A stretch of DNA of 64,000 nucleotides from Bacillus tianshenii. Its GTDB lineage: Bacteria > Bacillota > Bacilli > Bacillales > Bacillaceae_N. The DNA is taken from positions 1,116,001 to 1,180,000 of the forward strand of contig CP129018.1 in assembly GCA_020524525.2 (NCBI GenBank), given 5' to 3'. Positions 1 to 12,627 of the stretch are shown here, one piece after another; positions within the stretch are counted from its first letter, which is position 1; each line of letters begins with the position of its first letter. Below the pieces are notes generated by a model, which was not told the DNA's origin, did not search any database, and saw nothing but the letters and a program-made list of their open reading frames with translations. Position numbers and translations under genes: made by a program.

Positions 1-219
1 GCAGGCAAAATTGGCGGAAGTATGACAACGGTTCTGAATGCAGCAAATGAAGAAGCTGTCGGTCAGTTTTTGGATGGTCAGATTGATTTCTTAGAAATTG
101 AACATTTAATTGAATCAGCACTGACAAAACATCAAACTGTTGTAGAACCTTCACTTGAAGTTATAAGTGAAATTGACAAAGAAACGCGCCAATATGTGCG
201 TTCGCTTGTTCAAAAGTAA
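1..219 (+). CDS. dxr: 1-deoxy-D-xylulose 5-phosphate reductoisomerase, C-terminal end (partial)
   Basis: Only the last 72 codons are inside the window; the reading frame is open from base 1 to the TAA at 217-219. The segment around TVLNAANEEAV is the typical C-terminal helical domain of DXR (IspC), which converts 1-deoxyxylulose 5-phosphate to 2-C-methylerythritol 4-phosphate with NADPH in the MEP isoprenoid pathway. The position directly upstream of rseP and proS matches the Bacillus gene order and supports the assignment. The catalytic and NADPH-binding parts lie outside the window, so nothing can be said about their integrity. A weak hairpin (AGAGAA/TTCTCT near 260-275) follows the gene. 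Confidence 0.9.
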   Translation, partial: AGKIGGSMTTVLNAANEEAVGQFLDGQIDFLEIEHLIESALTKHQTVVEPSLEVISEIDKETRQYVRSLVQK

Positions 220-312
220 TGGAAAAACAAATGCCCATATAGTAAAACTTTCTATATAAGAGAATAAATTCTCTTTAATTTGGTTAGTTTTGGGATAAAG
301 GTGGGAAAGAGC

Positions 313-1572
313 TTGAATCAAATTATTGCGTTTATCGTTATTTTTGGTGTACTCGTTTTCGTTCATGAATTAGGTCATTTAATTTTTGCAAAGCGTGCTG
401 GGATGCTTGCTCGTGAATTTGCAATCGGTTTTGGCCCGAAAGTGTTTTCTTTCAAGCGGAATGAAACGGTTTATACCATTCGTTTACTTCCTTTAGGCGG
501 TTTTGTCCGTGTAGCAGGGGAAGACCCTGAATTAGTGGAGGTAAAAGCAGGATATCATGTTGGCCTGTTGTTTAATGCAGCAAACAAAGTTGAAAAAATT
601 ATAATAAACAATAAATCAAAATATCCAGATGCAAAAGTAATTGAAGTTGAACATGCGGATTTTGTCCATGATTTAGTTGTGACGGGCTATGAAGAAGACG
701 GTGATATGCTTCAAACGTTCGCTGTCGATGAAAAGGCAATGCTTGTTGCTGATGAACAAGAAACACAAATTGCTCCTTATAACCGTCAGTTTGCGTCTAA
801 AACAATTGGTCAACGTGCGATGCAAATCTTTGCAGGGCCGTTAATGAACTTTGCGCTTGCATTTGTGACGTTTATCTTCATTGCTTTGATGCAAGGTATC
901 CCTACAGATGCACCAGAGCTTGGGAAATTAACAGATGATGGAGCAGCAATGGAGGCCGGCCTACAGCAAGGCGATAAAGTCCTTTCAATTGACGACAAAA
1001 AAGTAGCTGGATGGGAAGATATTGTATCAATTGTTCGGCAAAGCCCGAATGAGCCAATTGACGTAACAGTAGAGCGTGGCGGTGAACAGCAAACAGTCAC
1101 TGTCACACCTAAAGAACAGCAAGTTGCTGAAGAGAAAATTGGACTTATTGGTGTCTATCCACCAGTCGAAAAGTCATTTCTCGGTTCAGTGAAACATGGT
1201 GCCGTACAAACCGCAACGGTGACGAAGGAAATTTTCACAGCGCTTGGACAGCTTGTAACCGGACAGCTTGCATTTGACCAGCTTTCTGGACCTGTTGGGA
1301 TTTACGAGTATACAGGAAAAGCTGTGGAAAATGGTATTTTCATTGCCATGCAATGGACAGCGCTGTTAAGCATTAACTTAGGGATCTTTAATCTCTTGCC
1401 ACTTCCTGCTTTGGATGGCGGCCGCTTAACTTTCATTGCGCTTGAGGCAGTGCGTGGAAAGCCAATAGACCCGCAAAAAGAGGGAATGGTTCATTTTATC
1501 GGCTTTGCCCTCTTAATGTTATTAATGATTGTCGTAACATGGAACGATATTCAAACATTTTTCTTGAAATAG
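313..1572 (+). CDS. rseP: Site-2 intramembrane metalloprotease RseP/RasP
   Basis: Membrane-embedded zinc protease that performs regulated intramembrane proteolysis; in B. subtilis RasP cleaves the anti-sigma factor RsiW, FtsL and signal-peptide remnants. The HELGH zinc motif is in the first membrane segment (about residues 18-22), a PDZ domain lies near residues 200-270, and the second active-site motif PALDGGR is near residue 368, followed by a last membrane helix. I place the start at TTG 313 because an AAAGGTGGG ribosome site sits at 298-306; this gives 419 aa, the usual family length. An in-frame TTG at 280 has no such site. Lies between dxr and proS as in other bacilli. Confidence 0.93.
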   Translation: MNQIIAFIVIFGVLVFVHELGHLIFAKRAGMLAREFAIGFGPKVFSFKRNETVYTIRLLPLGGFVRVAGEDPELVEVKAGYHVGLLFNAANKVEKIIINNKSKYPDAKVIEVEHADFVHDLVVTGYEEDGDMLQTFAVDEKAMLVADEQETQIAPYNRQFASKTIGQRAMQIFAGPLMNFALAFVTFIFIALMQGIPTDAPELGKLTDDGAAMEAGLQQGDKVLSIDDKKVAGWEDIVSIVRQSPNEPIDVTVERGGEQQTVTVTPKEQQVAEEKIGLIGVYPPVEKSFLGSVKHGAVQTATVTKEIFTALGQLVTGQLAFDQLSGPVGIYEYTGKAVENGIFIAMQWTALLSINLGIFNLLPLPALDGGRLTFIALEAVRGKPIDPQKEGMVHFIGFALLMLLMIVVTWNDIQTFFLK

Positions 1573-1577
1573 CTTAA

Positions 1578-3353
<1,776 letters not shown>

Positions 3354-3365
3354 ATGTTGTAGAAT

Positions 3366-3404
3366 AAAGGCATCTTCTTTCTTCTGAGGAGATGCCTTTC
3401 TCTA
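3366..3404 (+). terminator. Intrinsic terminator after proS
   Basis: Arms AAAGGCATCT (3366-3375) and AGATGCCTTT (3390-3399) form a 10-bp stem followed by a T-rich tail. Confidence 0.8.
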
Positions 3405-3431
3405 TCCTTCTATGAAAGGAGTTAACAAGGA

Positions 3432-6400
3432 ATGAGTGAGCTCACTCACGAACAAAAAGAACGATTTCAAATTTTACTAGAACAATTGAAAATGCCTGAA
3501 ACGGTCATCTCTGATCATTTTCAACATGGGGCAATTGAAAAGCTGACAATTGATAAGTCGAACAAATCATGGCACTTTTCGATTCGATTTCCGGCTGTAC
3601 CGCCTGCAAATGTATATCAACTCTTTGCTTCACACTTACAAAAAAGCTTTTCGCATATTGCTGAAGTATCCTTTTCTGTGCAATGTGAAGGGGCAGAACT
3701 AACAGAAGAGCTTGTGCAAGGGTATTGGCCGTTATTTTTAGATCGTTTGCAAGGACTGTCTCCTTCATTAGAAGCGCTGCTTAAACGGCAGCAACCTAAG
3801 CTTGAGGGGCAAAAATTAATCGTTCAAACACGCCATGCAGCAGAAGCGGAGGCTGTGAAGCGGAAATTTCAACAAACGTTTATGCATCATTTTCATGAAA
3901 TGGGTTTGCCGTTAACACAAGTTGATACGACGGTGGTTCATTCAGAAGAAGAGTATAAGCAATTTGTCGAAAAACGCAGTGAAGAAGAACGAACAAAAGT
4001 TGTCGAGGTTATTGCTGAAAAAGAACAAAAGGAATCACAAAAAGAAGCGGATGCGGCTGCTGGAATTCCAAGTGGTCCGTTGTCTATTGGCTTAAAAATC
4101 CAAGATGAGCCAACCCCTCTTAAAGAGATTGTCGACGAAGAACGCCGTGTCACTGTTCAAGGGTATATCTTTGATGCAGAAACACGTGAGCTTCGAAGCG
4201 GAAGAACGCTGCTTACATTTAAGGTGACTGATTATACAAGTTCCATTTTAATTAAAATGTTTTCACGCGATAAAGAGGACGTTCCAATGCTGCAAGCCGT
4301 TAAAAAAGGCATGTGGGTGAAAGTACGCGGTGGGGTCCAGAATGATACTTTTGTACGCGATCTTGTCATGATTGCTAAAGATGTTCAAGAAATTCCGCCG
4401 AAAGAAACGAAGGATACAGCTGAAGAAAAACGTGTGGAGCTTCATTTGCATACACCAATGAGCCAAATGGATGCTGTTACATCAGTGTCACGCTTAGTCG
4501 AGCAGGCAGGTAAATGGGGTCATAAAGCAATTGCAGTTACTGATCATAATGTATGTCAGGCATTTCCTGAAGCATATGGCGCTGCTAAGAAACATGGTGT
4601 AAAAATGCTTTACGGCGTAGAAGCGAATATTGTTGATGACGGCGTCCCGATTGCTTATAATTCTCAAGACCGTGTACTTGAAGATGAAACGTATGTTGTT
4701 TTTGACGTTGAGACGACTGGGTTATCAGCTGTTTATGACACCATTATTGAGCTGGCAGCTGTAAAGGTGAAAGGTGGCGAAATTATCGACCGCTTTGAAT
4801 CATTTGCAAACCCGCATCATCGTCTATCAGCGACAACAATTGAGTTAACAGGAATCACCGATGATATGGTGCAGAATGCACCTGAGGTTGGGGATGTCTT
4901 GAAAGACTTTCATGAATGGATTGGGAACGATGTGCTAGTTGCACATAATGCAAGCTTTGATATGGGCTTCTTAAATGTCGGTTATCAGCGGATTGGAATT
5001 GGGAAAGCGAAAAACCCTGTGATTGATACGTTAGAATTAGCAAGGTTTCTTTTTCCAGATATGAAAAACCATCGTTTGAATACGTTGTGTAAGAAGTTTG
5101 ATATTGAACTAACTCAGCATCACCGTGCCATTTATGATGCGGAGGCAACTGGATACTTACTTGTGAAGCTCTTAAAAGATGCGACTGAACGAGATATTAC
5201 AAATCATAATCAATTTAATGATCATATGGGCGAAGGCAAAGCGTACCGCCGCTCCCGACCTTCACATGCCATTTTGCTCGCACAGACGCAAGAAGGACTG
5301 AAAAACCTTTTCAAACTTGTTTCACTCTCACATGTGGAATATTTTTATCGAATGCCACGGATTCCTCGTTCAGTCTTAACGAAATACCGGGAAGGCATTC
5401 TTGTCGGTTCAGGCTGTGATCAAGGTGAAGTGTTTGAAGCGATGATGACGAAAGCACCTGAAGAGGTGGAGGAAATTGCTGATTTCTATGACTACCTTGA
5501 AATTCAGCCGCCAAGCAATTATTATCATTTGGTTGAAAAAGACCTTGTGCATGATGAGGAAAAGTTGTTAGACATTCTCTCAAATATCGTTAAGCTTGGT
5601 GAAAAGCTAGACAAGCCTGTTGTCGCTACCGGCAATGTTCACTATCTAAATAAGGAAGACTTCATTTATCGTAAAATTTTAATTGCCTCTCAAGGCGGGG
5701 CAAACCGGCTTAATAAGCAAACACAGCCGCTAGTTCATTTCCGGCCAACAAATGAAATGCTTGAGTGCTTATCATTCTTAGGCAAGGAGAAAGCAAAGGA
5801 AGTCGTTGTGACGAACCCGAATAAAATTGCCGACATGATTGATGAGATTAAGCCAATCAAAGACGAGCTGTATACACCGAAGATCGAAGGGGCGAACGAA
5901 GAGATAACGGAAATGAGTTATAATCGTGCTCGCAGTCTCTATGGTGAGGAATTGCCTGAACTTGTTGAAAAGCGGTTGGAGAAGGAACTGAAAAGTATTA
6001 TCGGTCATGGGTTTGCGGTTATTTATTTGATTTCCCAGAAGATCGTTAAGAAATCATTGGATGATGGCTACTTGGTAGGTTCACGTGGCTCTGTCGGCTC
6101 ATCATTTGTTGCGACAATGATGGAGATAACCGAAGTGAACCCACTGCCGCCGCATTATGCTTGTCCAAACTGTCAGCATTCACATTTCTTCGATGACGGG
6201 TCTGTCGGTTCAGGCTTTGACCTGCCTGATAAGGATTGTCCTGAATGTGGCACAGAGTATAAGAAAGACGGGCATGATATTCCGTTTGAGACGTTCCTTG
6301 GTTTTAAAGGGGATAAAGTTCCTGATATTGACTTGAACTTCTCAGGTGATTATCAACCGCGCGCTCATAATTATACGAAAGTATTGTTTGGAGAAGACAA

Positions 6401-7742
6401 TGTGTTTCGTGCAGGAACCATTGGTACAGTTGCTGATAAAACAGCTTATGGTTTTGTAAAAGGATATATGAGCGACCATGACTTACAATACCGCGGAGCA
6501 GAGGTTGACCGGTTAGTGTCAGGCTGTACAGGAGTGAAACGAACGACTGGACAGCATCCAGGCGGCATTATCGTTGTGCCTGATTACATGGACATTTTTG
6601 ATTTTTGTCCAATCCAGTTTCCAGCTGATGACCAGAAATCAGAATGGAAAACGACACACTTTGACTTCCATTCGATTCATGATAATTTATTGAAGCTTGA
6701 TATTCTCGGTCACGATGACCCGACCGTTATCAGGATGCTGCAAGACCTAAGCGGGATTGACCCGAAGACCATTCCGACAGATGACGCAGAAGTGATGAAA
6801 ATCTTCAGCGGGACAGAATCCCTTGGTGTCACACCAGAGCAGATTAACTGTAAGGTGGGGAGTCTCGGTATACCTGAGTTTGGGACACGCTTTGTACGCC
6901 AGATGCTTGAAGACACGAAACCGACGACGTTCTCAGAGCTCGTGCAGATTTCCGGCTTATCACACGGAACTGACGTATGGCTTGGAAATGCTCAAGAGCT
7001 AATTTATAGCGGAACGTGTGAGCTGGCGGATGTAATCGGTTGTCGTGATGACATTATGGTTTATTTGATTTACAAAGGGCTGGAGCCATCACTTGCCTTT
7101 AAAATTATGGAGTTTGTTCGTAAAGGGCGCGGCTTGCAGGATGAATGGGTTGAGGAAATGAAAAAGAATGGTGTACCTGACTGGTATATTGATTCATGCT
7201 TGAAAATTAAGTACATGTTCCCGAAAGCCCATGCTGCTGCTTATGTGTTAATGGCTGTTAGGATTGCGTATTTTAAAGTCCATTTTCCAATCTTGTACTA
7301 TGCAGCTTACTTTACGGTACGTGCAGATGATTTTGAAATTGATACGATGGTGCGTGGCTCTAATGCAATTCGGGCGCGGATTGATGATATTAATTCAAAA
7401 GGGCTGGATGCTTCACCGAAAGAGAAAAGCTTACTGACCGTGCTTGAGCTTTCCCTTGAAATGTGTGAGCGTGGTTTTTCGTTTGGCAAGGTTGATTTGT
7501 ATAAATCAAGTGCGTCAGAGTTTATTGTTGAAGGTGACAGCTTGATTCCACCATTTAACTCGATTCCTGGATTAGGTACAAACGCGGCTTTGAATATTGT
7601 GAAAGCACGTGAAGAAGGAGAATTCCTTTCTAAAGAAGATCTTCAACAGCGAAGTAAGGTCTCGAAAACAGTGCTTGAGTATCTTGATGACCATGGCTGT
7701 CTAGAAGGGATGCCAGATGCTAATCAGCTCTCCTTGTTCTAG
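3432..7742 (+). CDS. polC: DNA polymerase III alpha subunit, Gram-positive PolC type
   Basis: Replicative DNA polymerase of low-GC Gram-positives, combining polymerase and proofreading 3'-5' exonuclease in one chain of 1436 aa. Visible parts in order: N-terminal region with an OB fold, PHP domain starting at [13 protein letters not shown] (about residue 334), the exonuclease inserted in the PHP domain beginning at FDVETTGL (about residue 423), a CxxC...CxxC zinc-binding cluster near 910-940, the catalytic [12 protein letters not shown] segment near 963, and a C-terminal helix-hairpin-helix/duplex-binding region. Start ATG 3432 follows an AAAGGAG site. It ends just before the promoter of the rimP operon. 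Confidence 0.97.
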   Translation: MSELTHEQKERFQILLEQLKMPETVISDHFQHGAIEKLTIDKSNKSWHFSIRFPAVPPANVYQLFASHLQKSFSHIAEVSFSVQCEGAELTEELVQGYWPLFLDRLQGLSPSLEALLKRQQPKLEGQKLIVQTRHAAEAEAVKRKFQQTFMHHFHEMGLPLTQVDTTVVHSEEEYKQFVEKRSEEERTKVVEVIAEKEQKESQKEADAAAGIPSGPLSIGLKIQDEPTPLKEIVDEERRVTVQGYIFDAETRELRSGRTLLTFKVTDYTSSILIKMFSRDKEDVPMLQAVKKGMWVKVRGGVQNDTFVRDLVMIAKDVQEIPPKETKDTAEEKRVELHLHTPMSQMDAVTSVSRLVEQAGKWGHKAIAVTDHNVCQAFPEAYGAAKKHGVKMLYGVEANIVDDGVPIAYNSQDRVLEDETYVVFDVETTGLSAVYDTIIELAAVKVKGGEIIDRFESFANPHHRLSATTIELTGITDDMVQNAPEVGDVLKDFHEWIGNDVLVAHNASFDMGFLNVGYQRIGIGKAKNPVIDTLELARFLFPDMKNHRLNTLCKKFDIELTQHHRAIYDAEATGYLLVKLLKDATERDITNHNQFNDHMGEGKAYRRSRPSHAILLAQTQEGLKNLFKLVSLSHVEYFYRMPRIPRSVLTKYREGILVGSGCDQGEVFEAMMTKAPEEVEEIADFYDYLEIQPPSNYYHLVEKDLVHDEEKLLDILSNIVKLGEKLDKPVVATGNVHYLNKEDFIYRKILIASQGGANRLNKQTQPLVHFRPTNEMLECLSFLGKEKAKEVVVTNPNKIADMIDEIKPIKDELYTPKIEGANEEITEMSYNRARSLYGEELPELVEKRLEKELKSIIGHGFAVIYLISQKIVKKSLDDGYLVGSRGSVGSSFVATMMEITEVNPLPPHYACPNCQHSHFFDDGSVGSGFDLPDKDCPECGTEYKKDGHDIPFETFLGFKGDKVPDIDLNFSGDYQPRAHNYTKVLFGEDNVFRAGTIGTVADKTAYGFVKGYMSDHDLQYRGAEVDRLVSGCTGVKRTTGQHPGGIIVVPDYMDIFDFCPIQFPADDQKSEWKTTHFDFHSIHDNLLKLDILGHDDPTVIRMLQDLSGIDPKTIPTDDAEVMKIFSGTESLGVTPEQINCKVGSLGIPEFGTRFVRQMLEDTKPTTFSELVQISGLSHGTDVWLGNAQELIYSGTCELADVIGCRDDIMVYLIYKGLEPSLAFKIMEFVRKGRGLQDEWVEEMKKNGVPDWYIDSCLKIKYMFPKAHAAAYVLMAVRIAYFKVHFPILYYAAYFTVRADDFEIDTMVRGSNAIRARIDDINSKGLDASPKEKSLLTVLELSLEMCERGFSFGKVDLYKSSASEFIVEGDSLIPPFNSIPGLGTNAALNIVKAREEGEFLSKEDLQQRSKVSKTVLEYLDDHGCLEGMPDANQLSLF

Positions 7743-7771
7743 GCTGTCACGGTTGAAAAAAGGTCCGTCGC

Positions 7772-7800
7772 TTGCAAACAATATCTGTCTATGCTATATT
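7772..7800 (+). promoter_or_regulatory. Candidate sigma-A promoter of the rimP-nusA operon
   Basis: TTGCAA (7772-7777), a 17-bp spacer and TATATT (7795-7800), preceded by TG one base away (extended -10). It lies just after polC, so transcription would start near 7807 and produce a leader of about 150 nt before rimP. Confidence 0.65.
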
Positions 7801-7833
7801 CTTATTGGTAATACTAGTGATAGCGGCTGACAC

Positions 7834-7870
7834 AAGAGTGGGGCAACCCACTCTTTCGTTTTACGTTTTT
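7834..7870 (+). terminator. First leader hairpin: terminator or attenuator
   Basis: AAGAGTGGG (7834-7842) pairs with CCCACTCTT (7847-7855) around a GCAA tetraloop and is followed by a T-rich run to 7870. It is downstream of the candidate promoter, so it can end polC transcripts and also attenuate the rimP operon. Confidence 0.6.
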
Positions 7871-7897
7871 CTGATAGAAACCTTCACTTTACTACTT

Positions 7898-7926
7898 CCC
7901 CTGCTTACCCTAAGCAGGGGATTTTC
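7898..7926 (+). promoter_or_regulatory. Second leader hairpin: candidate NusA-responsive attenuator
   Basis: CCCCTGCTTA (7898-7907) pairs perfectly with TAAGCAGGGG (7911-7920), followed only by ATTTTC, a weak U-tract. A strong stem with a poor U-tract is the type of terminator that depends on NusA, and nusA is the second gene of this operon. The link to NusA is inference. Confidence 0.5.
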
Positions 7927-7956
7927 GTCAGAAGGTTGTGCAAAAGGAGGTTTAAT

Positions 7957-8427
7957 ATGGCTAACATTAAAGAAACAGCCGAAGAACTTGTGCTGCCGAT
8001 ATTAGAAGATATGAATTTAGAGCTTGTCGATATTGAGTATGTAAAAGAAGGCAAGAACTATTTTTTGCGTCTATATATCGATTCTGACACAGGTGTAGAT
8101 ATTGAAGAATGCGGAAAAGTAAGCGAACGTCTTAGTGAGAAGCTAGATGAAGCTGACCCGATTGCTCATCCTTACTTTTTAGAAGTTTCCTCACCAGGAG
8201 CGGAAAGACCGCTTAAAAAAGCTGCAGATGTGGAAAAAGCAATAGGGAAGCATGTAAATATTAAAACATATGAACCGATTGACGGAGAAAAGGAATTTGA
8301 AGGCACACTCACAGCTTTTGATGGTGAAACGGTTACGATTGAAGTGAAGGTAAAAGCGAAAAAGAAACAAATTGAGATACCGTATGAGAAAGTAGCGAAA
8401 GCCCGGTTAGCGGTTACTTTCAATTAA
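7957..8427 (+). CDS. rimP: Ribosome maturation factor RimP (YlxS)
   Basis: Assists assembly of the 30S ribosomal subunit. The 156 aa product has the RimP two-domain pattern: an N-terminal alpha/beta domain with [10 protein letters not shown] and the [12 protein letters not shown] motif near residues 70-82, then an SH3-like C-terminal barrel. Start ATG 7957 is set by AAAGGAGG at 7943-7950, 6 nt upstream; the in-frame alternative at 7936 would overlap that site. First gene of the rimP-nusA-ylxR-ylxQ-infB-ylxP-rbfA operon. Confidence 0.95.
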   Translation: MANIKETAEELVLPILEDMNLELVDIEYVKEGKNYFLRLYIDSDTGVDIEECGKVSERLSEKLDEADPIAHPYFLEVSSPGAERPLKKAADVEKAIGKHVNIKTYEPIDGEKEFEGTLTAFDGETVTIEVKVKAKKKQIEIPYEKVAKARLAVTFN

Positions 8428-8446
8428 GAAGGGGAGAAATTTTGAG

Positions 8447-9655
8447 ATGAGTACTGAACTTTTTGATGCCTTAACACTTTTAGAGAAAGAAAAAGGGATC
8501 AGCAAAGATGTCATCTTAGATGCGCTGGAAGCAGCATTGATTTCAGCATATCGCCGAAATTTTAATCAGGCGCAAAACGTTCGTGTAGATATCAATCCTG
8601 ATACGGGTACAATGCGTGTATTTGCTCGTAAGGATGTTGTCGAGGAAGTATTTGATCCGCGTCTTGAAATTTCATTAGATGATGCACGAGAGTTAAATTC
8701 ACATTACGAGATTGATGATATTGTGGAGATCGAAGTGACGCCAAAAGATTTCGGACGTATCGCGGCGCAAACAGCAAAGCAGGTTGTAACACAACGCGTT
8801 CGTGAAGCGGAGCGCGGCATTATCTTCACTGAATTTGTTGATCGTGAAGAAGATATTATGACTGGTATCGTACAGCGCCAGGATTCACGTTTCATCTATG
8901 TTTCACTTGGTAAGACAGAAGCGATTTTACCGCAAAGTGAGCAGATGCCAAATGAAACGTATAAGCCGCATGACCGTTTAAAAGTCTTTATTACGAAAGT
9001 AGAAAAAACGACAAAAGGGCCGCAAGTCGTGGTGTCACGTACACATCCAGGGCTTTTGAAGCGGTTATTTGAAATGGAAGTACCGGAAATATATGATGGC
9101 ACCGTTGAACTTCGCTCTGTTTCTCGTGAAGCTGGGGACCGTTCTAAGATTGCTGTGTACTCTGAAAACGACGATATCGATCCAGTTGGTGCATGTGTTG
9201 GTCAGCGTGGTCAGCGTGTACAGGCGATTGTAAATGAGCTAAAAGGGGAAAAGATTGATATAGTCAGATATTCTGACGACCCAGTCGAGTATGTTGCAAA
9301 TGCTCTAAGCCCTTCAAAAGTCGTTAAAGTAATTGTGAACGAGGAAGAAAAAGCAACAACGGTTATTGTCCCTGATTACCAACTATCACTTGCAATTGGT
9401 AAGCGTGGGCAAAATGCTCGTCTTGCGGCAAAGCTAACAGGGTGGAAGATTGATATTAAGAGCCAATCTGAAGCAGAGGAAGCAGGTCTATTATATGAAG
9501 AGATTCAAGAAGACTTGGACATGCCGATTGCTGAATATGAAACAACTTCTAATGATGAGGAAACCGTAGAAGAAGAAAACATTTTAGAATCAGACGAACG
9601 AACAGATGAAGTAGACGAATACGCAACAGACGATGTAGAAGACGAAGAAGAATAA
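8447..9655 (+). CDS. nusA: Transcription termination/antitermination factor NusA
   Basis: Binds RNA polymerase and nascent RNA, promoting pausing, intrinsic termination and rRNA antitermination. N-terminal RNAP-binding domain (about 1-125), S1 domain (about 130-205), then two KH domains containing GACVGQRGQRVQ and the second GxxG at IGKRGQNAR. The KH region ends near residue 345. It continues with an acidic tail of about 55 residues rich in Glu and Asp, making 402 aa; the B. subtilis protein, as I recall it, is roughly 30 residues shorter. Start ATG 8447 follows GAAGGGGAG. Part of the rimP operon. Confidence 0.95.
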   Translation: MSTELFDALTLLEKEKGISKDVILDALEAALISAYRRNFNQAQNVRVDINPDTGTMRVFARKDVVEEVFDPRLEISLDDARELNSHYEIDDIVEIEVTPKDFGRIAAQTAKQVVTQRVREAERGIIFTEFVDREEDIMTGIVQRQDSRFIYVSLGKTEAILPQSEQMPNETYKPHDRLKVFITKVEKTTKGPQVVVSRTHPGLLKRLFEMEVPEIYDGTVELRSVSREAGDRSKIAVYSENDDIDPVGACVGQRGQRVQAIVNELKGEKIDIVRYSDDPVEYVANALSPSKVVKVIVNEEEKATTVIVPDYQLSLAIGKRGQNARLAAKLTGWKIDIKSQSEAEEAGLLYEEIQEDLDMPIAEYETTSNDEETVEEENILESDERTDEVDEYATDDVEDEEE

Positions 9656-9671
9656 GACGAGGTGGAGCCTA

Positions 9672-9944
9672 ATGAAACAACGAAAAGTTCCAATGCGAAA
9701 ATGTGTGGCTAGTCAAGAAATGAAGCCAAAGCAAGAGCTTATTCGTATTGTGCGCTCAAAAGAAGGTGAAGTCTCAATCGATCCGACCGGTAAGAAAAAC
9801 GGCCGTGGTGCCTATCTAACGTTAGAGAAGGACTGCATACTAAAGGCCAAAAAGAAAAATATATTAGCCAATCACTTGAAGGCTGACATAAATGATGAAA
9901 TATATGAAGAACTGTTGGCGCTTGCCGAGAAGGAGAAGCAGTAA
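9672..9944 (+). CDS. ylxR: YlxR family RNA-binding protein (RnpM-type)
   Basis: Small basic protein of 90 aa of the DUF448/YlxR family, recognised by the N-terminal [19 protein letters not shown] and the GRGAYL motif near residue 42. The fold is a nucleic-acid-binding one, and B. subtilis YlxR has been linked to RNase P. It sits 16 nt after nusA and its 3' end carries the ribosome site of ylxQ, so the genes are probably translated together. Confidence 0.9.
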   Translation: MKQRKVPMRKCVASQEMKPKQELIRIVRSKEGEVSIDPTGKKNGRGAYLTLEKDCILKAKKKNILANHLKADINDEIYEELLALAEKEKQ

Positions 9945-9948
9945 CGCA

Positions 9949-10257
9949 ATGGAACAACAGAACAAATGGATGTCACTATTAGGTTTGGCAAATCGAGCGC
10001 GCCAATGCATTTCTGGAGAAGAACTCGTTGTGAAAGAAATACGCAGCAAACGAGCAAAGTTGGTTTTATTATCGGAAGATGCTTCTGAGAATACGACCAA
10101 AAAAATCTCAAACAAATGCACAAGTTATAACATTCCGCTTAAAAAAGTCCCTGATCGCTATTTGCTTGGCAAAGCGATCGGCAAGCCGCATCGTGTAACG
10201 GTAGCTGTTTTAGAAAGCGGATTTGCAAAGAAACTTATGACGTTGCTCGATGAATAA
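9949..10257 (+). CDS. ylxQ: YlxQ, L7Ae-family ribosomal-like protein
   Basis: 102 aa member of the L7Ae/L30e/S12e/Gadd45 family, a K-turn RNA-binding fold; the exact role in bacilli is not settled. The start [19 protein letters not shown] and the segment [12 protein letters not shown]-like ([11 protein letters not shown]) are family hallmarks. I choose ATG 9949, with an AGGAGAAG site at 9930-9937 inside the end of ylxR; a longer frame starting at 9892 would overlap ylxR by 53 bases and add a non-conserved N terminus. Confidence 0.9.
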   Translation: MEQQNKWMSLLGLANRARQCISGEELVVKEIRSKRAKLVLLSEDASENTTKKISNKCTSYNIPLKKVPDRYLLGKAIGKPHRVTVAVLESGFAKKLMTLLDE

Positions 10258-10273
10258 TTGTGGGGGTGAACGT

Positions 10274-12337
10274 ATGAGTAAGATGAGAGTTTATGAATAC
10301 GCAAAAAAATATAATCTTTCCAGTAAAGATGTTATTTCAAAATTAAAAGAGAAAAATGTAGATGTGTCAAATCATATGTCAATGATTGATGAGGCAGCTG
10401 TAAAGGAATTGGATAGCATGTTTAAAACAAACAGTCAAAATACAGCACAAAACAATAATAAGGGTCAACAAGGTAATAATAAAAACAAAAAAGGCCCGAA
10501 AAACAACAAACAAAAGCAACAAAATAAGCCATCCTTCAAAGGAAACAGCCGTAAAGGTCAACCTGAGAAGAAAAAGCAAGAGCTTCCTGAAAAAGTAACA
10601 TACCATGGTACATTAACAGTTGGCGATCTTGCTGAGAAATTAGGCAAAGAGCCTTCTGAATTAATTAAAAAATTAATGATGCTTGGCGTCATGGCGACGA
10701 AAAACCAAGATCTTGATGCGGATTCAATTGAACTAATCTGTGAAGAATATGGAGTAGAGGTTGAAGAAGAAATCGTCTATGACGACACTGACCTAGCCGC
10801 ATACGATGTAGAAGATAGTGATGATGAATTAACGGTTCGTCCTCCTGTTGTAACCATTATGGGTCACGTTGACCATGGTAAAACAACGCTTCTTGACTCG
10901 ATCCGCAAAACAAAAGTAACAGCTGGTGAAGCAGGCGGGATTACACAGCACATTGGTGCCTACCAAATCGTCAATAAGGGCAAGAAAATTACATTCCTAG
11001 ATACACCTGGACACGCCGCGTTTACAACAATGCGTGCACGTGGAGCTAGTGTAACGGATATTACGATTCTTGTGGTTGCAGCAGATGATGGTGTCATGCC
11101 ACAAACAGTTGAAGCGATTAACCATGCAAAAGCTGCAGGCGTTCCAATTATCGTAGCGGTTAACAAAATGGATAAAGAAGGTGCAAACCCTGACCGTGTG
11201 ATGCAGGAATTAATGGAGCATGAGTTAATTGCCGAAGACTTTGGTGGTGACACAATCTTCGTTAAGCTTTCTGCTGTAAAAGGTGAAGGGATTGAAGAGT
11301 TAATCGAAATGATTACACTCGTCTCTGAGATGGAAGAGCTAAAAGCAAATTCAGACCGTGTGGCAACTGGCTCTGTTATTGAAGCACAGCTTGATAAAGG
11401 CCGCGGCTCTGTGGCAACTCTTCTTGTGCAAAACGGTACACTTCACGTTGGCGATTCGATTGTAGTTGGAAACACATACGGCCGTGTCCGCGCAATGGTC
11501 AACGACTTAGGTCGTCGCGTGAAAGAAGCTGGCCCGTCTACTCCTGTAGAAATTACAGGGCTTAATGATGTGCCACAAGCAGGGGATCCATTCCTTGTGT
11601 TTGCAGATGAGAAAAAAGCACGTCAAATTGGTGAAGCACGTGCACAAAAGCTTCTTGAAGAGCAACGTGGCGAAACAACGAAAATCAGCCTAGACGACTT
11701 GTTTGAACAAATCAAACAAGGGGAAATGAAAGATATCAACTTAATTGTTAAAGCTGACGTGCAAGGCTCGGCTGAGGCACTTGCTTCTTCACTTCAAAAA
11801 ATTGATGTAGAAGGCGTACAAGTCAAAATCATTCATACAGGTGTTGGTGCGATCACAGAATCTGACATTACATTAGCATCCGCTTCTAATGCGATCGTAA
11901 TCGGGTTCAATGTGCGCCCTGATGTGAATGCGAAGAAAACAGCTGAAAGTGAAGGCGTAGATATCCGTCTACACCGTATTATTTACAAGGTAATTGAAGA
12001 AATCGAAAGTGCAATGAAAGGGATGCTTGATCCTGAGTATGAAGAAAAAGTAATCGGTATGGCTGAAGTTCGTGAAACATTTAAAGTTTCCAAAATCGGT
12101 ACCATTGCTGGTTCATACGTAACAGAAGGTAAGATCACACGTGACGCAGGTATCCGCCTTATCCGTGACGGTGTTGTTATTTTCGAAGGTGAAATCGATT
12201 CCCTTAAGCGTTACAAAGACGACGCGAAAGAAGTCGCACAAGGCTATGAGTGTGGGATTACGATTGCGAAATATAATGACATTAAAGAAGGCGACATGAT
12301 TGAAGCCTATGTGATGGAAGAAATTGAAGTAAAATGA
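10274..12337 (+). CDS. infB: Translation initiation factor IF-2
   Basis: GTPase that brings initiator fMet-tRNA to the 30S subunit and promotes subunit joining. 687 aa: N-terminal IF2N motifs, a low-complexity Asn/Lys/Gln-rich linker (about residues 55-105), a second IF2N (about 110-160), then the G domain starting at GHVDHGKTT (about residue 197) with DTPGHAAF and NKMDK, followed by EF-Tu-like domain II, domain III and the C-terminal fMet-tRNA binding domain. Start ATG 10274 follows GGGGGTG; the ATG at 10250 overlaps the end of ylxQ and lacks a ribosome site. Its stop overlaps ylxP. Confidence 0.96.
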   Translation: MSKMRVYEYAKKYNLSSKDVISKLKEKNVDVSNHMSMIDEAAVKELDSMFKTNSQNTAQNNNKGQQGNNKNKKGPKNNKQKQQNKPSFKGNSRKGQPEKKKQELPEKVTYHGTLTVGDLAEKLGKEPSELIKKLMMLGVMATKNQDLDADSIELICEEYGVEVEEEIVYDDTDLAAYDVEDSDDELTVRPPVVTIMGHVDHGKTTLLDSIRKTKVTAGEAGGITQHIGAYQIVNKGKKITFLDTPGHAAFTTMRARGASVTDITILVVAADDGVMPQTVEAINHAKAAGVPIIVAVNKMDKEGANPDRVMQELMEHELIAEDFGGDTIFVKLSAVKGEGIEELIEMITLVSEMEELKANSDRVATGSVIEAQLDKGRGSVATLLVQNGTLHVGDSIVVGNTYGRVRAMVNDLGRRVKEAGPSTPVEITGLNDVPQAGDPFLVFADEKKARQIGEARAQKLLEEQRGETTKISLDDLFEQIKQGEMKDINLIVKADVQGSAEALASSLQKIDVEGVQVKIIHTGVGAITESDITLASASNAIVIGFNVRPDVNAKKTAESEGVDIRLHRIIYKVIEEIESAMKGMLDPEYEEKVIGMAEVRETFKVSKIGTIAGSYVTEGKITRDAGIRLIRDGVVIFEGEIDSLKRYKDDAKEVAQGYECGITIAKYNDIKEGDMIEAYVMEEIEVK

Positions 12338-12612
12338 TTGGAGCGGTGCGTTGTGAGTGCATCATTTATGACGCCCAGTCCTTGAAACAGAAACGCTCGG
12401 TAACGAAGCGCATCATTGAACGCGTCCGAAACCGATTCAACGTTTCGATTGCGGAAACAGACCATCACAATGTCTGGCAAAGAGCGGAGTTGACCATTGC
12501 TGCCGCATCATCAAGCCAGGTCATTGCCGAAAAAGAATTGAATAAAGTCTTAGATTTTATCGATTCTTTTCCGGAAATTGAACGGACTGTAACGACATTT
12601 GAGTGGTTGTAA
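12334..12612 (+). CDS. ylxP: YlxP family protein (DUF503)
   Basis: 92 aa DUF503 protein, recognised by [26 protein letters not shown] near the start (quoted in two parts: SLKQKRSV, then RFNVSIAE) and TTFEW at the end. The fold is ferredoxin-like; the family is found beside rbfA and a role in ribosome biogenesis is suspected rather than shown. ATG 12334 overlaps the infB stop by four bases (ATGA), pointing to translational coupling. Confidence 0.88.
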   Translation: MIGAVRCECIIYDAQSLKQKRSVTKRIIERVRNRFNVSIAETDHHNVWQRAELTIAAASSSQVIAEKELNKVLDFIDSFPEIERTVTTFEWL

Positions 12613-12627
12613 TGATGAGGTGATATT

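Noticed and set aside
7772-8005. A 77-codon open frame over the rimP leader
   Set aside because: It spans the promoter and both hairpins, overlaps the rimP start and has no ribosome site.
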